Position numbers and translations under genes: made by a program. 57,794 nt of DNA from Pseudomonas endophytica (lineage in GTDB: Bacteria > Pseudomonadota > Gammaproteobacteria > Pseudomonadales > Pseudomonadaceae): the NCBI RefSeq assembly GCF_001411475.1, contig NZ_LLWH01000079.1, forward strand, positions 1-57,794. Reading direction: 5' to 3'. Below are positions 11,584 to 20,212 of the stretch, in pieces (position 1 is the first letter of the stretch; each line of letters opens with the position of its first letter). Below the pieces are notes generated by a model. The model searched no databases, was not told the DNA's origin, and saw only the letters and a program-made list of their open reading frames with translations.

Positions 11584-11612
11584 TTGCCAAATCTCTCGCA
11601 GTTAAATACTGT
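11584..11612 (+). promoter_or_regulatory. Promoter of the DUF1654-endA pair
   Basis: TTGCCA (11584-11589) and TACTGT (11607-11612) are separated by 17 bases, a reasonable sigma70 promoter. The -10 element overlaps the LexA box, so bound LexA would block polymerase. Confidence 0.6.
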
Positions 11613-11624
11613 ATGCGCATACAG
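11609..11624. promoter_or_regulatory. LexA (SOS) box
   Basis: CTGTATGCGCATACAG is a perfect palindrome matching CTG-N10-CAG with the flanking TA of the gamma-proteobacterial SOS consensus. It lies 19 bases upstream of the DUF1654-like gene and overlaps its predicted -10. Confidence 0.85.
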
Positions 11625-11642
11625 CTAACCAAGGACTGCATC

Positions 11643-11894
11643 ATGGCTAAAAAAGCAGCGAAAGAGCCTACCCCACCAACTCCGTACGAAGTTTTCGGTA
11701 TGCGCATCCAAAAAATCATCAGCTCGCCTAAAGCCCAAAAAGACAGAATGGCGGTGCTTGAACGGCAAGCAGGTGACAACCCGGAGTTCTGGGAACGCTT
11801 GCTGGAAGAAATCTCCGAAAACGATAACGTCACCATCGCTCATCGCGATTGCGGCGGCGTCAATGTTTTCTGGACCGTACAAGAGGAAGACTGA
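11643..11894 (+). CDS. DUF1654-like protein, SOS-controlled
   Basis: An 83-residue protein beginning MAKKAAKEPTPPTPYEVFGMRIQKIISSPKAQ, with a Lys/Pro-rich N-terminus and a compact C-terminal part (EFWERLLEEISENDNVTIAHRDCGGVNVFW). This pattern fits DUF1654, a family of small proteins found mainly in Pseudomonas and its phages; the family name is from memory. I chose the ATG at 11643 because AAGGA precedes it and everything upstream is the LexA-controlled promoter. It ends 4 bases before endA. Function unknown, but SOS control and the neighbour suggest a role tied to DNA damage. Confidence 0.8.
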   Translation: MAKKAAKEPTPPTPYEVFGMRIQKIISSPKAQKDRMAVLERQAGDNPEFWERLLEEISENDNVTIAHRDCGGVNVFWTVQEED

Positions 11895-11898
11895 GTCA

Positions 11899-12591
11899 AT
11901 GAGGGTTCGTTTACTGGTTTCTGCCAGCCTCTTTTTTACTGCTATAAGCGTACAAGCCGCAGCCCCGCAAACATTTAACGAAGCTAAAAAAGTCGCTTGG
12001 AAACTTTATGCACCGCAATCCACAGAATTTTATTGTGGCTGCAAATACACGGGTAACCGCGTTGACCTCAAAGGCTGCGGCTACATTCCACGCAAAAATG
12101 CCAACCGTGCGGCGCGCATTGAATGGGAGCACATTGTCCCTGCCTGGCAAATTGGCCACCAACGCCAATGCTGGCAGAACGGCGGACGAAAAAACTGCAC
12201 ACGTCATGATCCCGTTTATAAAGTGGCAGAAGCGGATTTGCATAATCTGGTGCCTAGCATTGGCGAGGTGAACGGGGACCGGAACAATTTCAGTTTTGGT
12301 TGGTTGCCCGCTCAGCCCGGTCAATACGGGTCTTGCTTAACGCAAGTCGATTTCAAAGCCAAAAAGGTCATGCCCCGCCCATCCATACGCGGCATGATCG
12401 CGCGTACTTATTTCTACATGAGCAAACATTACAACTTGCGTCTTTCCAAGCAAGATCGTCAGTTGTACGAAGCTTGGAACAAGACTTATCCGGTCCAAAC
12501 TTGGGAGCGCCAACGCAACCAGGCCGTCGCCTGTGTAATGGGCCGTGGTAACGAGTTCGTAGGCCAGGTCAACCTCAAGGCTTGCAGCTAG
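11899..12591 (+). CDS. endA: Endonuclease I (periplasmic/secreted DNase)
   Basis: A 230-residue protein with a signal peptide (MRVRLLVSASLFFTAISVQA) and the endonuclease I fold. The metal-binding core is visible as IEWEHIVPAWQ and LHNLVPSIGEVNGDRNNFSF, with several cysteines for disulfides. Family members cut double-stranded DNA non-specifically outside the cytoplasm. The start at 11899 places it 4 bases after the DUF1654-like gene, so the two form one LexA-controlled unit. An exported nuclease induced by DNA damage could degrade DNA released from lysing sister cells or incoming DNA; this is inference. Confidence 0.93.
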   Translation: MRVRLLVSASLFFTAISVQAAAPQTFNEAKKVAWKLYAPQSTEFYCGCKYTGNRVDLKGCGYIPRKNANRAARIEWEHIVPAWQIGHQRQCWQNGGRKNCTRHDPVYKVAEADLHNLVPSIGEVNGDRNNFSFGWLPAQPGQYGSCLTQVDFKAKKVMPRPSIRGMIARTYFYMSKHYNLRLSKQDRQLYEAWNKTYPVQTWERQRNQAVACVMGRGNEFVGQVNLKACS

Positions 12592-12603
12592 ACAAACGCC
12601 ACT

Positions 12604-12632
12604 GCATGCCCTTCACCTATTGCTGGGCATGC
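12604..12632. terminator. Hairpin after endA
   Basis: GCATGCCC (12604-12611) pairs with GGGCATGC (12625-12632). The T-tract is poor, so termination is possible but not certain. Confidence 0.45.
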
Positions 12633-12754
12633 CGTGTTGTAGACAGAAGGCGTGGGGGTCACGTCATTAGACACCGTCATATCTGTCAACAGTCATACCA
12701 CACGACGCCGTCTCCCTTGAGCCTGCTAGCATAATCTACACCCTCCTACTTCCC

Positions 12755-13225
12755 GTGAAGGCCCCAGTGAGAACAATGATGCGCCAACGCCCTTCGTCTC
12801 GATTACTCGTCATAAGCCCTGAACATCGCGTGCTCCTATTCCGTTTTACCCATAAGACTGGCGCACTTAAAGGTCAGGAATATTGGGCCACACCAGGCGG
12901 CGGGCTAGAGCCGGGGGAAACTTTCGAACAGGCCGCCATTCGTGAGCTTTATGAGGAGGTCGGGGTAGTAGTTGACGATGTAGGCTCAGAGCTAGCGCAA
13001 CGATCGTTTGAGATGCAATTGCCAGACGGCGAATGGGTGGTGGCCGATGAGCGATTTTTTTTAGTCCGCGTCAAAAACGAACAAATTACCGACGCTGGCT
13101 GGACGGATCAAGAACGCCAAGTCATGAGCCAACACCGCTGGTGGTCGCGCGATGCGCTACAGCACACGAAGGCTATTATTTTTCCAGAGGACCTACTGTC
13201 GATACTGGGCTTAAATCTGCGCTAA
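12755..13225 (+). CDS. Nudix hydrolase
   Basis: A protein of 156 residues (GTG start at 12755) or 149 residues (ATG at 12776); neither has a strong ribosome-binding site. The Nudix box is perfect: G-x5-E-x7-REL-x-EE-x-GV beginning at GGLEPGETFEQAAIREL, around residues 48-70. Nudix enzymes split nucleoside diphosphates linked to another moiety, with Mg2+. The substrate cannot be inferred. It is single, between endA and the GntR operon. Confidence 0.9.
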   Translation: MKAPVRTMMRQRPSSRLLVISPEHRVLLFRFTHKTGALKGQEYWATPGGGLEPGETFEQAAIRELYEEVGVVVDDVGSELAQRSFEMQLPDGEWVVADERFFLVRVKNEQITDAGWTDQERQVMSQHRWWSRDALQHTKAIIFPEDLLSILGLNLR

Positions 13226-13369
13226 ACCCTTAATTAGGGCCGCGTCATGGCGTGACAGAAATCCGACTCTCAGGCTCAAGATACCTGCCCCCTAAAACTG
13301 CCAGCCATCCGAACAATAGATGGAACTAATTTATTGCCGAACTGTATTGCCTGAGCTATTACTCTCAGC

Positions 13370-14092
13370 ATGATAAAACAAGCTCGATTCTCCAAAAAAC
13401 AACAGGTTGTCAATGAGCTCGTCCGCCAGATCGAAAGCGGGCTCATGGAAGACGGTTATGTCTTGCCGGGTGAACAACAACTCGCCCTAGAACTGGGTGT
13501 CAGTCGCGGCACATTGCACAAAGCGTTGATGGAGCTGGAGCGGCGCAAATACATCGCCCGATGCACTGCTGGAGGCTCGGTTGTGACATTTGACGGCATA
13601 CCTCTCGACCAGAAGCACGGCTGGGCCCAGGCCTTAGCCAGTACTGGTGCACGCATTCATACCGAGCAGCTTGCACTTCAAGCCATTGAACGGCCGGACT
13701 TAACCCTTCAGTTCGGCATGAGCCAGTTCATCATGCTTGCCCGGCGTCGCCGCCGCAGTGACGGCACGGCAATATCGCTGGAGCGCTCATTTATTCCCGC
13801 TATCGGTGGGCTTGAGGGGTTACCTGGGGTCGGCATGATTGATGACTCACTCACCATCACCTTGGCCGCCTACGGCTTCATTGGCGATCACGGCGACCAA
13901 TGGTTAGGGGCAGAGCCATTAAATGAAGACGATGCCTACTTGCTCGGGCGTCCAGTAGGGACGGTTTTTCTCAAAACATTACGCACTACCTTTGACCGAC
14001 ACGGACGGTTGATGGAGCATGTCGAAAGCTGGCTAGACCCCACACACTTTCGCATGCACCACTCATTTGGGGCTCCTCATGAAGTCGAATGA
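13370..14092 (+). CDS. GntR-family regulator (HutC/UTRA type)
   Basis: A 240-residue repressor-type protein. The N-terminal winged helix is at about 10-75 (LPGEQQLALELGVSRGTLHKAL) and the UTRA ligand-binding domain at about 95-235. It is the first gene of a four-gene unit and overlaps the next gene by 14 bases. By position and family it resembles E. coli YegW, whose cluster holds the same glycohydrolase and kinase families. It probably senses the nucleoside-like substrate of the operon or a breakdown product and controls its own operon. Confidence 0.9.
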   Translation: MIKQARFSKKQQVVNELVRQIESGLMEDGYVLPGEQQLALELGVSRGTLHKALMELERRKYIARCTAGGSVVTFDGIPLDQKHGWAQALASTGARIHTEQLALQAIERPDLTLQFGMSQFIMLARRRRRSDGTAISLERSFIPAIGGLEGLPGVGMIDDSLTITLAAYGFIGDHGDQWLGAEPLNEDDAYLLGRPVGTVFLKTLRTTFDRHGRLMEHVESWLDPTHFRMHHSFGAPHEVE

Positions 14093-15083
14093 TCGTGCGC
14101 TTGGCGCATTCTATGGCCTGGCACTGGGTGATGCTTTGGGCATGCCAACCCAGTCATTTAGCCGAGCACAAATAATCATCCGCTTTGGTCAAATCACTGA
14201 GCTCTTAGACGCCCCCGCCGACCAACCGATCGCCCCCAATATGCCCAAGGGCTCAATTACTGACGACACCGAGCAAGCCATCCTTGTTGCCCAGTTGCTA
14301 ATAGACAGCAATGGCAGCATCACGCCTACCGACCTTGCACAACGCCTTATCGCCTGGGAGGCGCAGATGCAGGCTAAGGGTTCGCAAGATCTTCTAGGGC
14401 CTTCCACGAAGCGAGCTGTCGACATGATTCTTGCAGGCCACAGCCCCGAAGAGTCTGGTCGCTATGGCACTACCAATGGCGCGGCGATGCGCATTACGCC
14501 AGTTGGTATAGCCGCCGATATCAACCAGCCCGATCAGTTCATCAAGGCCGTGGTGCAAGCTTGCCAAGTCACTCACAACACCAGTTTGGGTATCGCCAGC
14601 GCAGCAGCCGTAGCTGCAGTGATTTCAAGTGGTATTAACGGCAAGAAACTTGAACATGCGCTGAATGCAGGCACTGAAATGGCCTACATCGCCGAACATC
14701 ATGGCCATTGGGTTGCAGGTGGCCGAATAGGCCCGCGTATTCGCTGGGCGAGACATGCCAGCCATGAGTGCAACCCAGACAACCTCGGTGATTTGTTGTA
14801 CGACGTAATAGGCACTTCGGTTGCGTCACAGGAATCCGTTGTCGCCGCCTTTGCCCTTGCGCAACGGGTTGCCAGCGGTAACCTCAGTAGTTTCAACGCT
14901 TTGTGCATCGCAGCCAGCATTGGCGGTGACACCGACACCATTGCCGGTATTCTCGGCGCAATGCTGGGAGCGTGCACAGGGCTGGAGCAGTGGCCACAGG
15001 CATTGATTCAGCAAGTCAGAGGCGTGAATAACCTGCAACTAGAACCCATGGTTGAACAGTTACTGAAGCTGCGTAACGCATAA
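14079..15083 (+). CDS. ADP-ribosylglycohydrolase-family protein (YegU-like)
   Basis: A 334-residue DraG-fold enzyme. Metal-binding motifs are intact: GDALGMP near the N-terminus, TDDTEQAI at about 62-69 and GGDTDTIAG near 290. TNGAAMRITPVG matches the corresponding segment of E. coli YegU as I recall it, and the length is the same. The fold cleaves N- or O-glycosidic bonds to ribose using two Mg2+ ions. Next to a nucleobase/nucleoside permease and a sugar kinase, it more likely releases a base from a modified nucleoside than removes ADP-ribose from proteins. The start at 14079 overlaps the regulator gene, giving translational coupling. Confidence 0.88.
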   Translation: MKSNDRALGAFYGLALGDALGMPTQSFSRAQIIIRFGQITELLDAPADQPIAPNMPKGSITDDTEQAILVAQLLIDSNGSITPTDLAQRLIAWEAQMQAKGSQDLLGPSTKRAVDMILAGHSPEESGRYGTTNGAAMRITPVGIAADINQPDQFIKAVVQACQVTHNTSLGIASAAAVAAVISSGINGKKLEHALNAGTEMAYIAEHHGHWVAGGRIGPRIRWARHASHECNPDNLGDLLYDVIGTSVASQESVVAAFALAQRVASGNLSSFNALCIAASIGGDTDTIAGILGAMLGACTGLEQWPQALIQQVRGVNNLQLEPMVEQLLKLRNA

Positions 15084-15176
15084 AAACCGCGAAGGATCGC
15101 CCTGCGACCAGTGCCCACAAAGTGCAGCGAGTGATTGTGTCCTAACGGTTGTACTTACAGCATCAGGAGCCCCCTA

Positions 15177-16640
15177 ATGAGCACCCCCAATACCGGACAT
15201 AGCGCCGGGCAACTGGAAACCCGTGGCATCGAACCCGTTCCCGAAAACGAATGCCGTGGTAATCCATTACAGCTGTTCTGGGTGTGGTTTGCAGCCAACA
15301 TCAGCATTCTCGGCTTACCGCTCGGTGCCACATTAGTGGCGTTTCATCAACTGGCTATTTGGCAAGTCATTATTGTTGCCCTAATCGGTGCCGCAGGCTC
15401 ATTCGCCGTGGTCGGCATCATCTCTATCGCTGGGCGTAGAGGCCGTGCCCCCAGCCTTACATTGTCCCGTGCCGTTTTCGGCGTGCGCGGCAATATTGGA
15501 CCTACGCTGGTTTCTTTGATGTCTCGCTTAGGCTGGGAAACCGTCAACACTACAACCGCAGCTTTTGTGCTGTTGGCGTTGTCCGCCATTGTGTTCGGCT
15601 CACCCACCGAAGCGAAACACGCGCCGCTGCTCACTCTGCTTTTTATCGCTATTTTTACCCTCCTAACCTTATCGGTTTCGGGCCTAGGCCATGCCACATT
15701 ACTGCTCATTCAAAAGTGGGCAACTTATGTGTTTGGAGCGCTTAATTTACTGGTAGCTGGTTTTCTCTGCGCCACCATCGACTGGCAGCTCGTGTTCAAT
15801 GTTCAATCGGCGCCGCTCAGTGCGGTGATTATCGGTATCGGGATTATGGCTGCTGGCACCGGTATTGGTTGGGCCAATGCCGGTGCTGATATGTCGCGCT
15901 ATCAGCACCGCAGCGTAAGCGCCAAGCAGTTGGTGGCATCTGCAGCGTGCGGCGCAGGCATTCCATTGGTGCTGCTAATAACCTTGGGCGGCTTACTGTC
16001 AGTGGGTAACCACGACCTTGCTTCGGCCACCGACCCCATCGCCGCCATACGCAACATGTTGCCCGCTTGGATGGCCGTGCCCTACCTGCTGAGCGCGTTT
16101 GGCGGCTTGCTGCTGTCCAATCACCTGTCCGTTTACTCGGCAGGGCTTACGACATTAACGCTTGGGATCAACATAAAGCGGGTACAGGCTGTCGTTGTCG
16201 ACATTGTCGCGATATTTGCAGGCTCGACTTACTTCATGCTGTATGCCGATAGCTTTTACGCCCCGTTCATCACCTTCATTTCTCTGACGGCCATTCCGAT
16301 AACCGCGTGGGTCGCCATCTTTGTCGTCGACTTGATACATCGCCACTATTACAGCCCCACCGATCTAATGAACATCAGCCGCAGCAGCTGCTACTGGTAC
16401 ACAGGCGGTATTGAGTGGCGGGCACTAGGTTGCTGGGCGCTGGCGCTGGTTCTGGGTTTTTGCTTTACCCAAGTCGGCAGTTCAGACACCACTTGGTTCG
16501 TTGGACCGCTGGCAGATTCTTGGTTGGGTCATAACGGTCTTGGCTGGGTTGTGACCTTCGTCGTAGCCGGTGGCTTATATGCCCTGCTGGGCGGTGCAAA
16601 AGACCGTCGGCCAGGCATCTCGGGGTCTACCCATGTCTAG
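15177..16640 (+). CDS. NCS1-family permease (purine/cytosine/allantoin type)
   Basis: A 487-residue membrane protein with about 12 hydrophobic segments and the NCS1 N-terminal region (NPLQLFWVWFAANISILGLPLGA). NCS1 carriers import nucleobases and related compounds with H+ or Na+. I chose the ATG at 15177, which has CAGGAG upstream, over an upstream start at 15135. It overlaps the PfkB gene by 8 bases. In the E. coli yeg cluster this position is taken by YegT, a nucleoside:H+ symporter of a different family, so the transporter has been swapped. Substrate unknown. Confidence 0.9.
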   Translation: MSTPNTGHSAGQLETRGIEPVPENECRGNPLQLFWVWFAANISILGLPLGATLVAFHQLAIWQVIIVALIGAAGSFAVVGIISIAGRRGRAPSLTLSRAVFGVRGNIGPTLVSLMSRLGWETVNTTTAAFVLLALSAIVFGSPTEAKHAPLLTLLFIAIFTLLTLSVSGLGHATLLLIQKWATYVFGALNLLVAGFLCATIDWQLVFNVQSAPLSAVIIGIGIMAAGTGIGWANAGADMSRYQHRSVSAKQLVASAACGAGIPLVLLITLGGLLSVGNHDLASATDPIAAIRNMLPAWMAVPYLLSAFGGLLLSNHLSVYSAGLTTLTLGINIKRVQAVVVDIVAIFAGSTYFMLYADSFYAPFITFISLTAIPITAWVAIFVVDLIHRHYYSPTDLMNISRSSCYWYTGGIEWRALGCWALALVLGFCFTQVGSSDTTWFVGPLADSWLGHNGLGWVVTFVVAGGLYALLGGAKDRRPGISGSTHV

Positions 16641-17559
16641 ATTGCTGCACACGGGCCAAGTCATCATCGACTTGGTCATGCGCATAGACGCCCTACCCGG
16701 CTCGGGCGCAGATGCGCTGGCCAAAAGCGCCTCCTTTCACGCCGGTGGCGGATTCAATGTCATGGCGGCCGCACAGCGTAACGGCCTACAGACCCTTTAC
16801 GTGGGGCGACATGGGCAAGGCCAGTTCGGCGACATTGCACGCTTGGCCATGCAGGACGCTGGAATTGAGATCATCCAGCCGATTGACCCGTATAAGGACA
16901 CCGGGCTCTGCGTCGCACTGACGGAGGCCAACGCCGAGCGCACGTTTATTTCTTACATCGGCGCCGAAGGGGTTCTGTCCACTGAAGACCTCGCAGCGGT
17001 TCAGGTCGAGCCCGACGACTACGTGTACCTCAGTGGTTACAGCCTGTTGCAACCGGGCAAGGCAGAGTCCTTACTCAATTGGCTGCAGGCCCTCCCGAAA
17101 AAGGCACACATTACATTCGATCCGGGGCCGCTTGGACACACCATTGATCCTGTCTTGATTAAGGCTCTACTGCCGCGCCTGCACCTGTGGACCTGCAATC
17201 GTAGCGAGGCGCAGAGTTTCACTTCCTGCACAACGATGTCAGATGCCCTACTCGGCCTAAGGTCGCGCTTGCCCACCGACTGCTTGGTGGTGGTACGTGA
17301 CGGCCCACTAGGCTGTTGGATCAGCGATGCTCAGGGTGCTCGGTTAGTTGGCGGATTCAAGGTCAACGCCGTTGACAGTAATGGCGCAGGGGATGCTCAT
17401 ACCGGGGTCATGATTGCAGCGCTGAGTTTAGGCCAGAGCGCGTCTAATGCCGCGACACGCGCTAATGCGGCTGCGGCTATCGCCGTGACGCGCTGGGGGC
17501 CAGCGACCTCACCAAACGCCGAAGAGATCGAGCGTTTTATCCAAAACGCCAACGGTTAA
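16633..17559 (+). CDS. PfkB-family carbohydrate/nucleoside kinase (YegV-like)
   Basis: A 308-residue ribokinase-fold kinase. The substrate-binding glycine motif is GGGFNVMAAAQRNG (about 38-51) and the catalytic/ATP motif is DSNGAGDAHTGV (about 250), with the catalytic Asp. The start MSRLLHTGQ at 16633 matches the domain start and overlaps the permease gene by 8 bases. It would phosphorylate the sugar or nucleoside produced by the operon. Order GntR-glycohydrolase-permease-kinase suggests uptake, base release and phosphorylation of the sugar. Confidence 0.9.
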   Translation: MSRLLHTGQVIIDLVMRIDALPGSGADALAKSASFHAGGGFNVMAAAQRNGLQTLYVGRHGQGQFGDIARLAMQDAGIEIIQPIDPYKDTGLCVALTEANAERTFISYIGAEGVLSTEDLAAVQVEPDDYVYLSGYSLLQPGKAESLLNWLQALPKKAHITFDPGPLGHTIDPVLIKALLPRLHLWTCNRSEAQSFTSCTTMSDALLGLRSRLPTDCLVVVRDGPLGCWISDAQGARLVGGFKVNAVDSNGAGDAHTGVMIAALSLGQSASNAATRANAAAAIAVTRWGPATSPNAEEIERFIQNANG

Positions 17560-17755
17560 GCGTAAAGCTCCCCCAAACGTGCAGCTCGACTAAAGACTGT
17601 AGGAAAACAGACACATATCTGTCGGCAAAAGCTGGAAAATGCGCAGGCAGCTGTTTTAACCTTACACTTTGGCTCCCCCTTGCTAGATCAGCACCCGGCT
17701 ACTCCAACAGGATGTCGGGCAAATTGCGTGCAGATCGGGGAGTTTCTCTTACTGT

Positions 17756-18667
17756 GTGACGATACTTTTGAAACTCATCATTATTGCTGTTTATGTTTTT
17801 TCCATCGCCTACGTCCACCTGCGGGGCAAGATTCGCCATAGGTTAGGCCGCCAACTGAGCGACCACTCCAGTTTCTTGGCGCCGATCAATTGCTTTTTGT
17901 ATCTTTTTTCAAAAGTACCTAGCCAGCCTTACATGAAACAAGCTGACTTCCCTCAGTTGCAGGTACTGCAAGATCACTGGCAAGAAATCCGCGAAGAAGC
18001 GCGAAACCTCATGCAAGCGGGTGAGATTAAACGCTCTGAACAACCGAACGACGTGGGTTTCAACTCTTTCTTTAAGAGTGGCTGGAAACGCTTTTATCTC
18101 AAGTGGTACGGCGACAACCACCCTTCCGCGGTGGAACTGTGCCCGCGCACCACGCAACTGCTTAATAGCATCGGTACCATCAAGGCGGCGATGTTTGCCG
18201 AGTTACCGCCCGGCTCAAAACTGGTTCGCCACCGCGATCCTTATGCAGGGTCGTTGCGTTATCACTTGGGCTTAGACACGCCGAATGATCCGGGCTGCTA
18301 CATCAACGTTGATGGCCAGGACTACGCCTGGCATGACGGTGAGGCCGTGATATTCGATGAAACCTTTATCCACTACGCCGAAAACACCACCGACAAAAAC
18401 CGCATCATCCTGTTCTGCGACGTTGAGCGCCCCATGCAATACCGCTGGGCGGCGGCCTTTAATCATTGGTTCAGCCGTAACGTTATGGCGGCAGCCAGTT
18501 CACCGAACGATGCCAACGATAAAACCGGCGGCCTAAATAAAGCCTTTACTCGACTATATAAGATTCGTTTGCGTGGAAAAGAGCTCAAAAAACGCAACCG
18601 TACGCGCTACTACTTAGAAAAATGGGCGATCTTTGGTGGCTTGCTGGCCGTGTTTCTGCTGATTTAA
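17756..18667 (+). CDS. lpxO: Lipid A hydroxylase LpxO-like (Asp/Asn beta-hydroxylase family)
   Basis: A Fe(II)/2-oxoglutarate dioxygenase of 303 residues (GTG at 17756) or 299 (TTG at 17768, M-K-L-I-I like Pseudomonas LpxO N-termini I recall). There is no ATG nearby. An N-terminal membrane anchor (1-20) and a C-terminal hydrophobic segment (about 285-303) frame the catalytic domain. HRDPYAGSLRYH supplies the HxD iron ligands and FIHYAEN the second histidine. It adds a 2-hydroxyl to a secondary lipid A acyl chain at the inner membrane, which affects antimicrobial-peptide resistance. Monocistronic. Confidence 0.87.
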   Translation: MTILLKLIIIAVYVFSIAYVHLRGKIRHRLGRQLSDHSSFLAPINCFLYLFSKVPSQPYMKQADFPQLQVLQDHWQEIREEARNLMQAGEIKRSEQPNDVGFNSFFKSGWKRFYLKWYGDNHPSAVELCPRTTQLLNSIGTIKAAMFAELPPGSKLVRHRDPYAGSLRYHLGLDTPNDPGCYINVDGQDYAWHDGEAVIFDETFIHYAENTTDKNRIILFCDVERPMQYRWAAAFNHWFSRNVMAAASSPNDANDKTGGLNKAFTRLYKIRLRGKELKKRNRTRYYLEKWAIFGGLLAVFLLI

Positions 18668-18695
18668 AGACACCCGGCCCTCTTGAATCGAACGT

Positions 18696-18730
18696 GCTCG
18701 CGATCTTTTAACCCTCAAAAGATTGCGAGC
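18696..18730. repeat. REP-like hairpin between lpxO and the gntP-type gene
   Basis: GCTCGCGATCTTTT (18696-18709) pairs with AAAAGATTGCGAGC (18717-18730), one G-T wobble. The sequence shares TGCTCGCGATCTTTTAA with the REP at 42293, so it is probably a degenerate REP serving as a bidirectional terminator between convergent genes. Confidence 0.7.
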
Positions 18731-18748
18731 CAAGGCCAATGCCTCTCG

Positions 18749-20119
18749 CTAAACCAACAAATTCCATAGTAACAACGCGCCCAATAACCCGACCAACGAA
18801 ACGATGGTCTGCAGCACAGACCACACCATCAACGTCTGTTTGAGTTGCAAGCCGAAGTACTCGCGCACCATCCAGAAGCCAGCGTCGTTGACGTGGCAAA
18901 AGAACACCGACCCAGCCCCAATGGCCAGCGCCACTAACGAACCTTGAACGCCCTCAAGGCCGATGATCAAAGGCGCCAAAATGCCCGCAGTGGTGGTAGT
19001 TGCCACTGTTGCCGAGCCTGTCGCCTGACGCAAAGCCACGGCAATCAGCCAAGCCAACATCACATAGGACACATGTGCCCCGGTGGCTACTTTACTGATG
19101 GTGTCGCTGATTCCGGCTTGCAATAACGTTTCTTTCAATCCACCGCCGGCGCCAATGGTTAGCAGCAACACGGCAATCGGCGCTAGGCTTTTGCGCAGCA
19201 CCCCGCCTACTTGATCGCGGGCCATGCCAATCGACCAGCCTAAGCAAATCACCGCCGCAAGCACTGCCAGCCCCAGTGCGATCAACGGCTCACCCAAAAA
19301 CTTTAAAGTAGTGGCCAATCCGCTGTCTGGGGCCATTGCCACTTTAGCCAGGGTGCTACCTAGCATCAGCAGCACGGGCAACAGAATTATCAACAGCGAC
19401 ACCCCAAACGTCGGTTTGCGGCGGGTAGGAACTTTGGCGGAAAAAAGCTCACCCAATTCAGTAGGCTCAGCTACGTGCATGCGTTTAGACAGCCAAATGC
19501 CGTACAGCGGCCCGGCCAGAATCACTGCCGGAATCGCCAAGCACAACCCCAGCAACATGGTCAGCCCCAAATCCGCGTGCAAAGCGCTAACCGCGATTAA
19601 TGGGCCGGGGTGCGGCGGCATTAAAGCGTGTAATGCCGTCATGCCGGCCAGCGCGGGGATAGCGACTTTAAGCAGCGGCTGACCCGACTGGCGAGCAATC
19701 ACAAAAATAATCGGCACCATCAGCACTAGCCCAACCTCGAAAAACAAGGGCAAGCCAATCACCATCGCCACCAGCGCCATCACCCACGGCAAGGCACGGC
19801 CACGCGCATGGCGCAGTAAGGTTGAGGCAATTTGATCGGCCGCCCCAGATTCAGCCATCAAGGCACCCAGCATCGCGCCCAGCGCAATGATGATACCGGC
19901 CTCCCCCAAAATGCTGCCTGCCCCTTTGCTGAAAGCCTTGGCGACGATTTCGGGGGACAATCCGGCACCGATCCCCGCGATAAATGTACCGATTAGAATC
20001 GACAGAAAGGGCGTGAGCTTACAGACACTGATTAAAACGATGATGGCGACGATTGCCAGCAGGCAGCACACGATCAGTTGGGTGTCGTGAGCCAGCCATA
20101 GCGCAGTTGAAAGATCCAA
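18749..20119 (-). CDS. GntP-family gluconate/sugar-acid permease
   Basis: A 456-residue inner-membrane protein with about 12-14 hydrophobic segments. Family motifs include SILGEAGIIIALGAMLGALMAESG, MPPHPGPL and a C-terminal HVNDAGFWMV. GntP carriers bring in gluconate and related aldonates with protons. It is alone here, with no gluconokinase or GntR-type regulator next to it, so the substrate could be another sugar acid. Confidence 0.92.
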   Translation of the reverse strand: MDLSTALWLAHDTQLIVCCLLAIVAIIVLISVCKLTPFLSILIGTFIAGIGAGLSPEIVAKAFSKGAGSILGEAGIIIALGAMLGALMAESGAADQIASTLLRHARGRALPWVMALVAMVIGLPLFFEVGLVLMVPIIFVIARQSGQPLLKVAIPALAGMTALHALMPPHPGPLIAVSALHADLGLTMLLGLCLAIPAVILAGPLYGIWLSKRMHVAEPTELGELFSAKVPTRRKPTFGVSLLIILLPVLLMLGSTLAKVAMAPDSGLATTLKFLGEPLIALGLAVLAAVICLGWSIGMARDQVGGVLRKSLAPIAVLLLTIGAGGGLKETLLQAGISDTISKVATGAHVSYVMLAWLIAVALRQATGSATVATTTTAGILAPLIIGLEGVQGSLVALAIGAGSVFFCHVNDAGFWMVREYFGLQLKQTLMVWSVLQTIVSLVGLLGALLLWNLLV

Positions 20120-20212
20120 CGAAGAACCCTCTCTATGTCTTATTTTGTTACGAGAGAGGTAAATATACCGGACGCCAAAACCGCTCTAGATGAAGATTTA
20201 GACAGATGCCTC

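Noticed and set aside
11643..12591. Prophage remnant suggested by the DUF1654-like gene and LexA box
   Set aside because: No integrase, structural or lysis genes are nearby, and flanking genes are ordinary chromosomal genes.
14079..15083. DraG nitrogenase-regulating glycohydrolase
   Set aside because: No draT or nif genes are near; the neighbours (GntR, NCS1, PfkB) point to nucleoside use.
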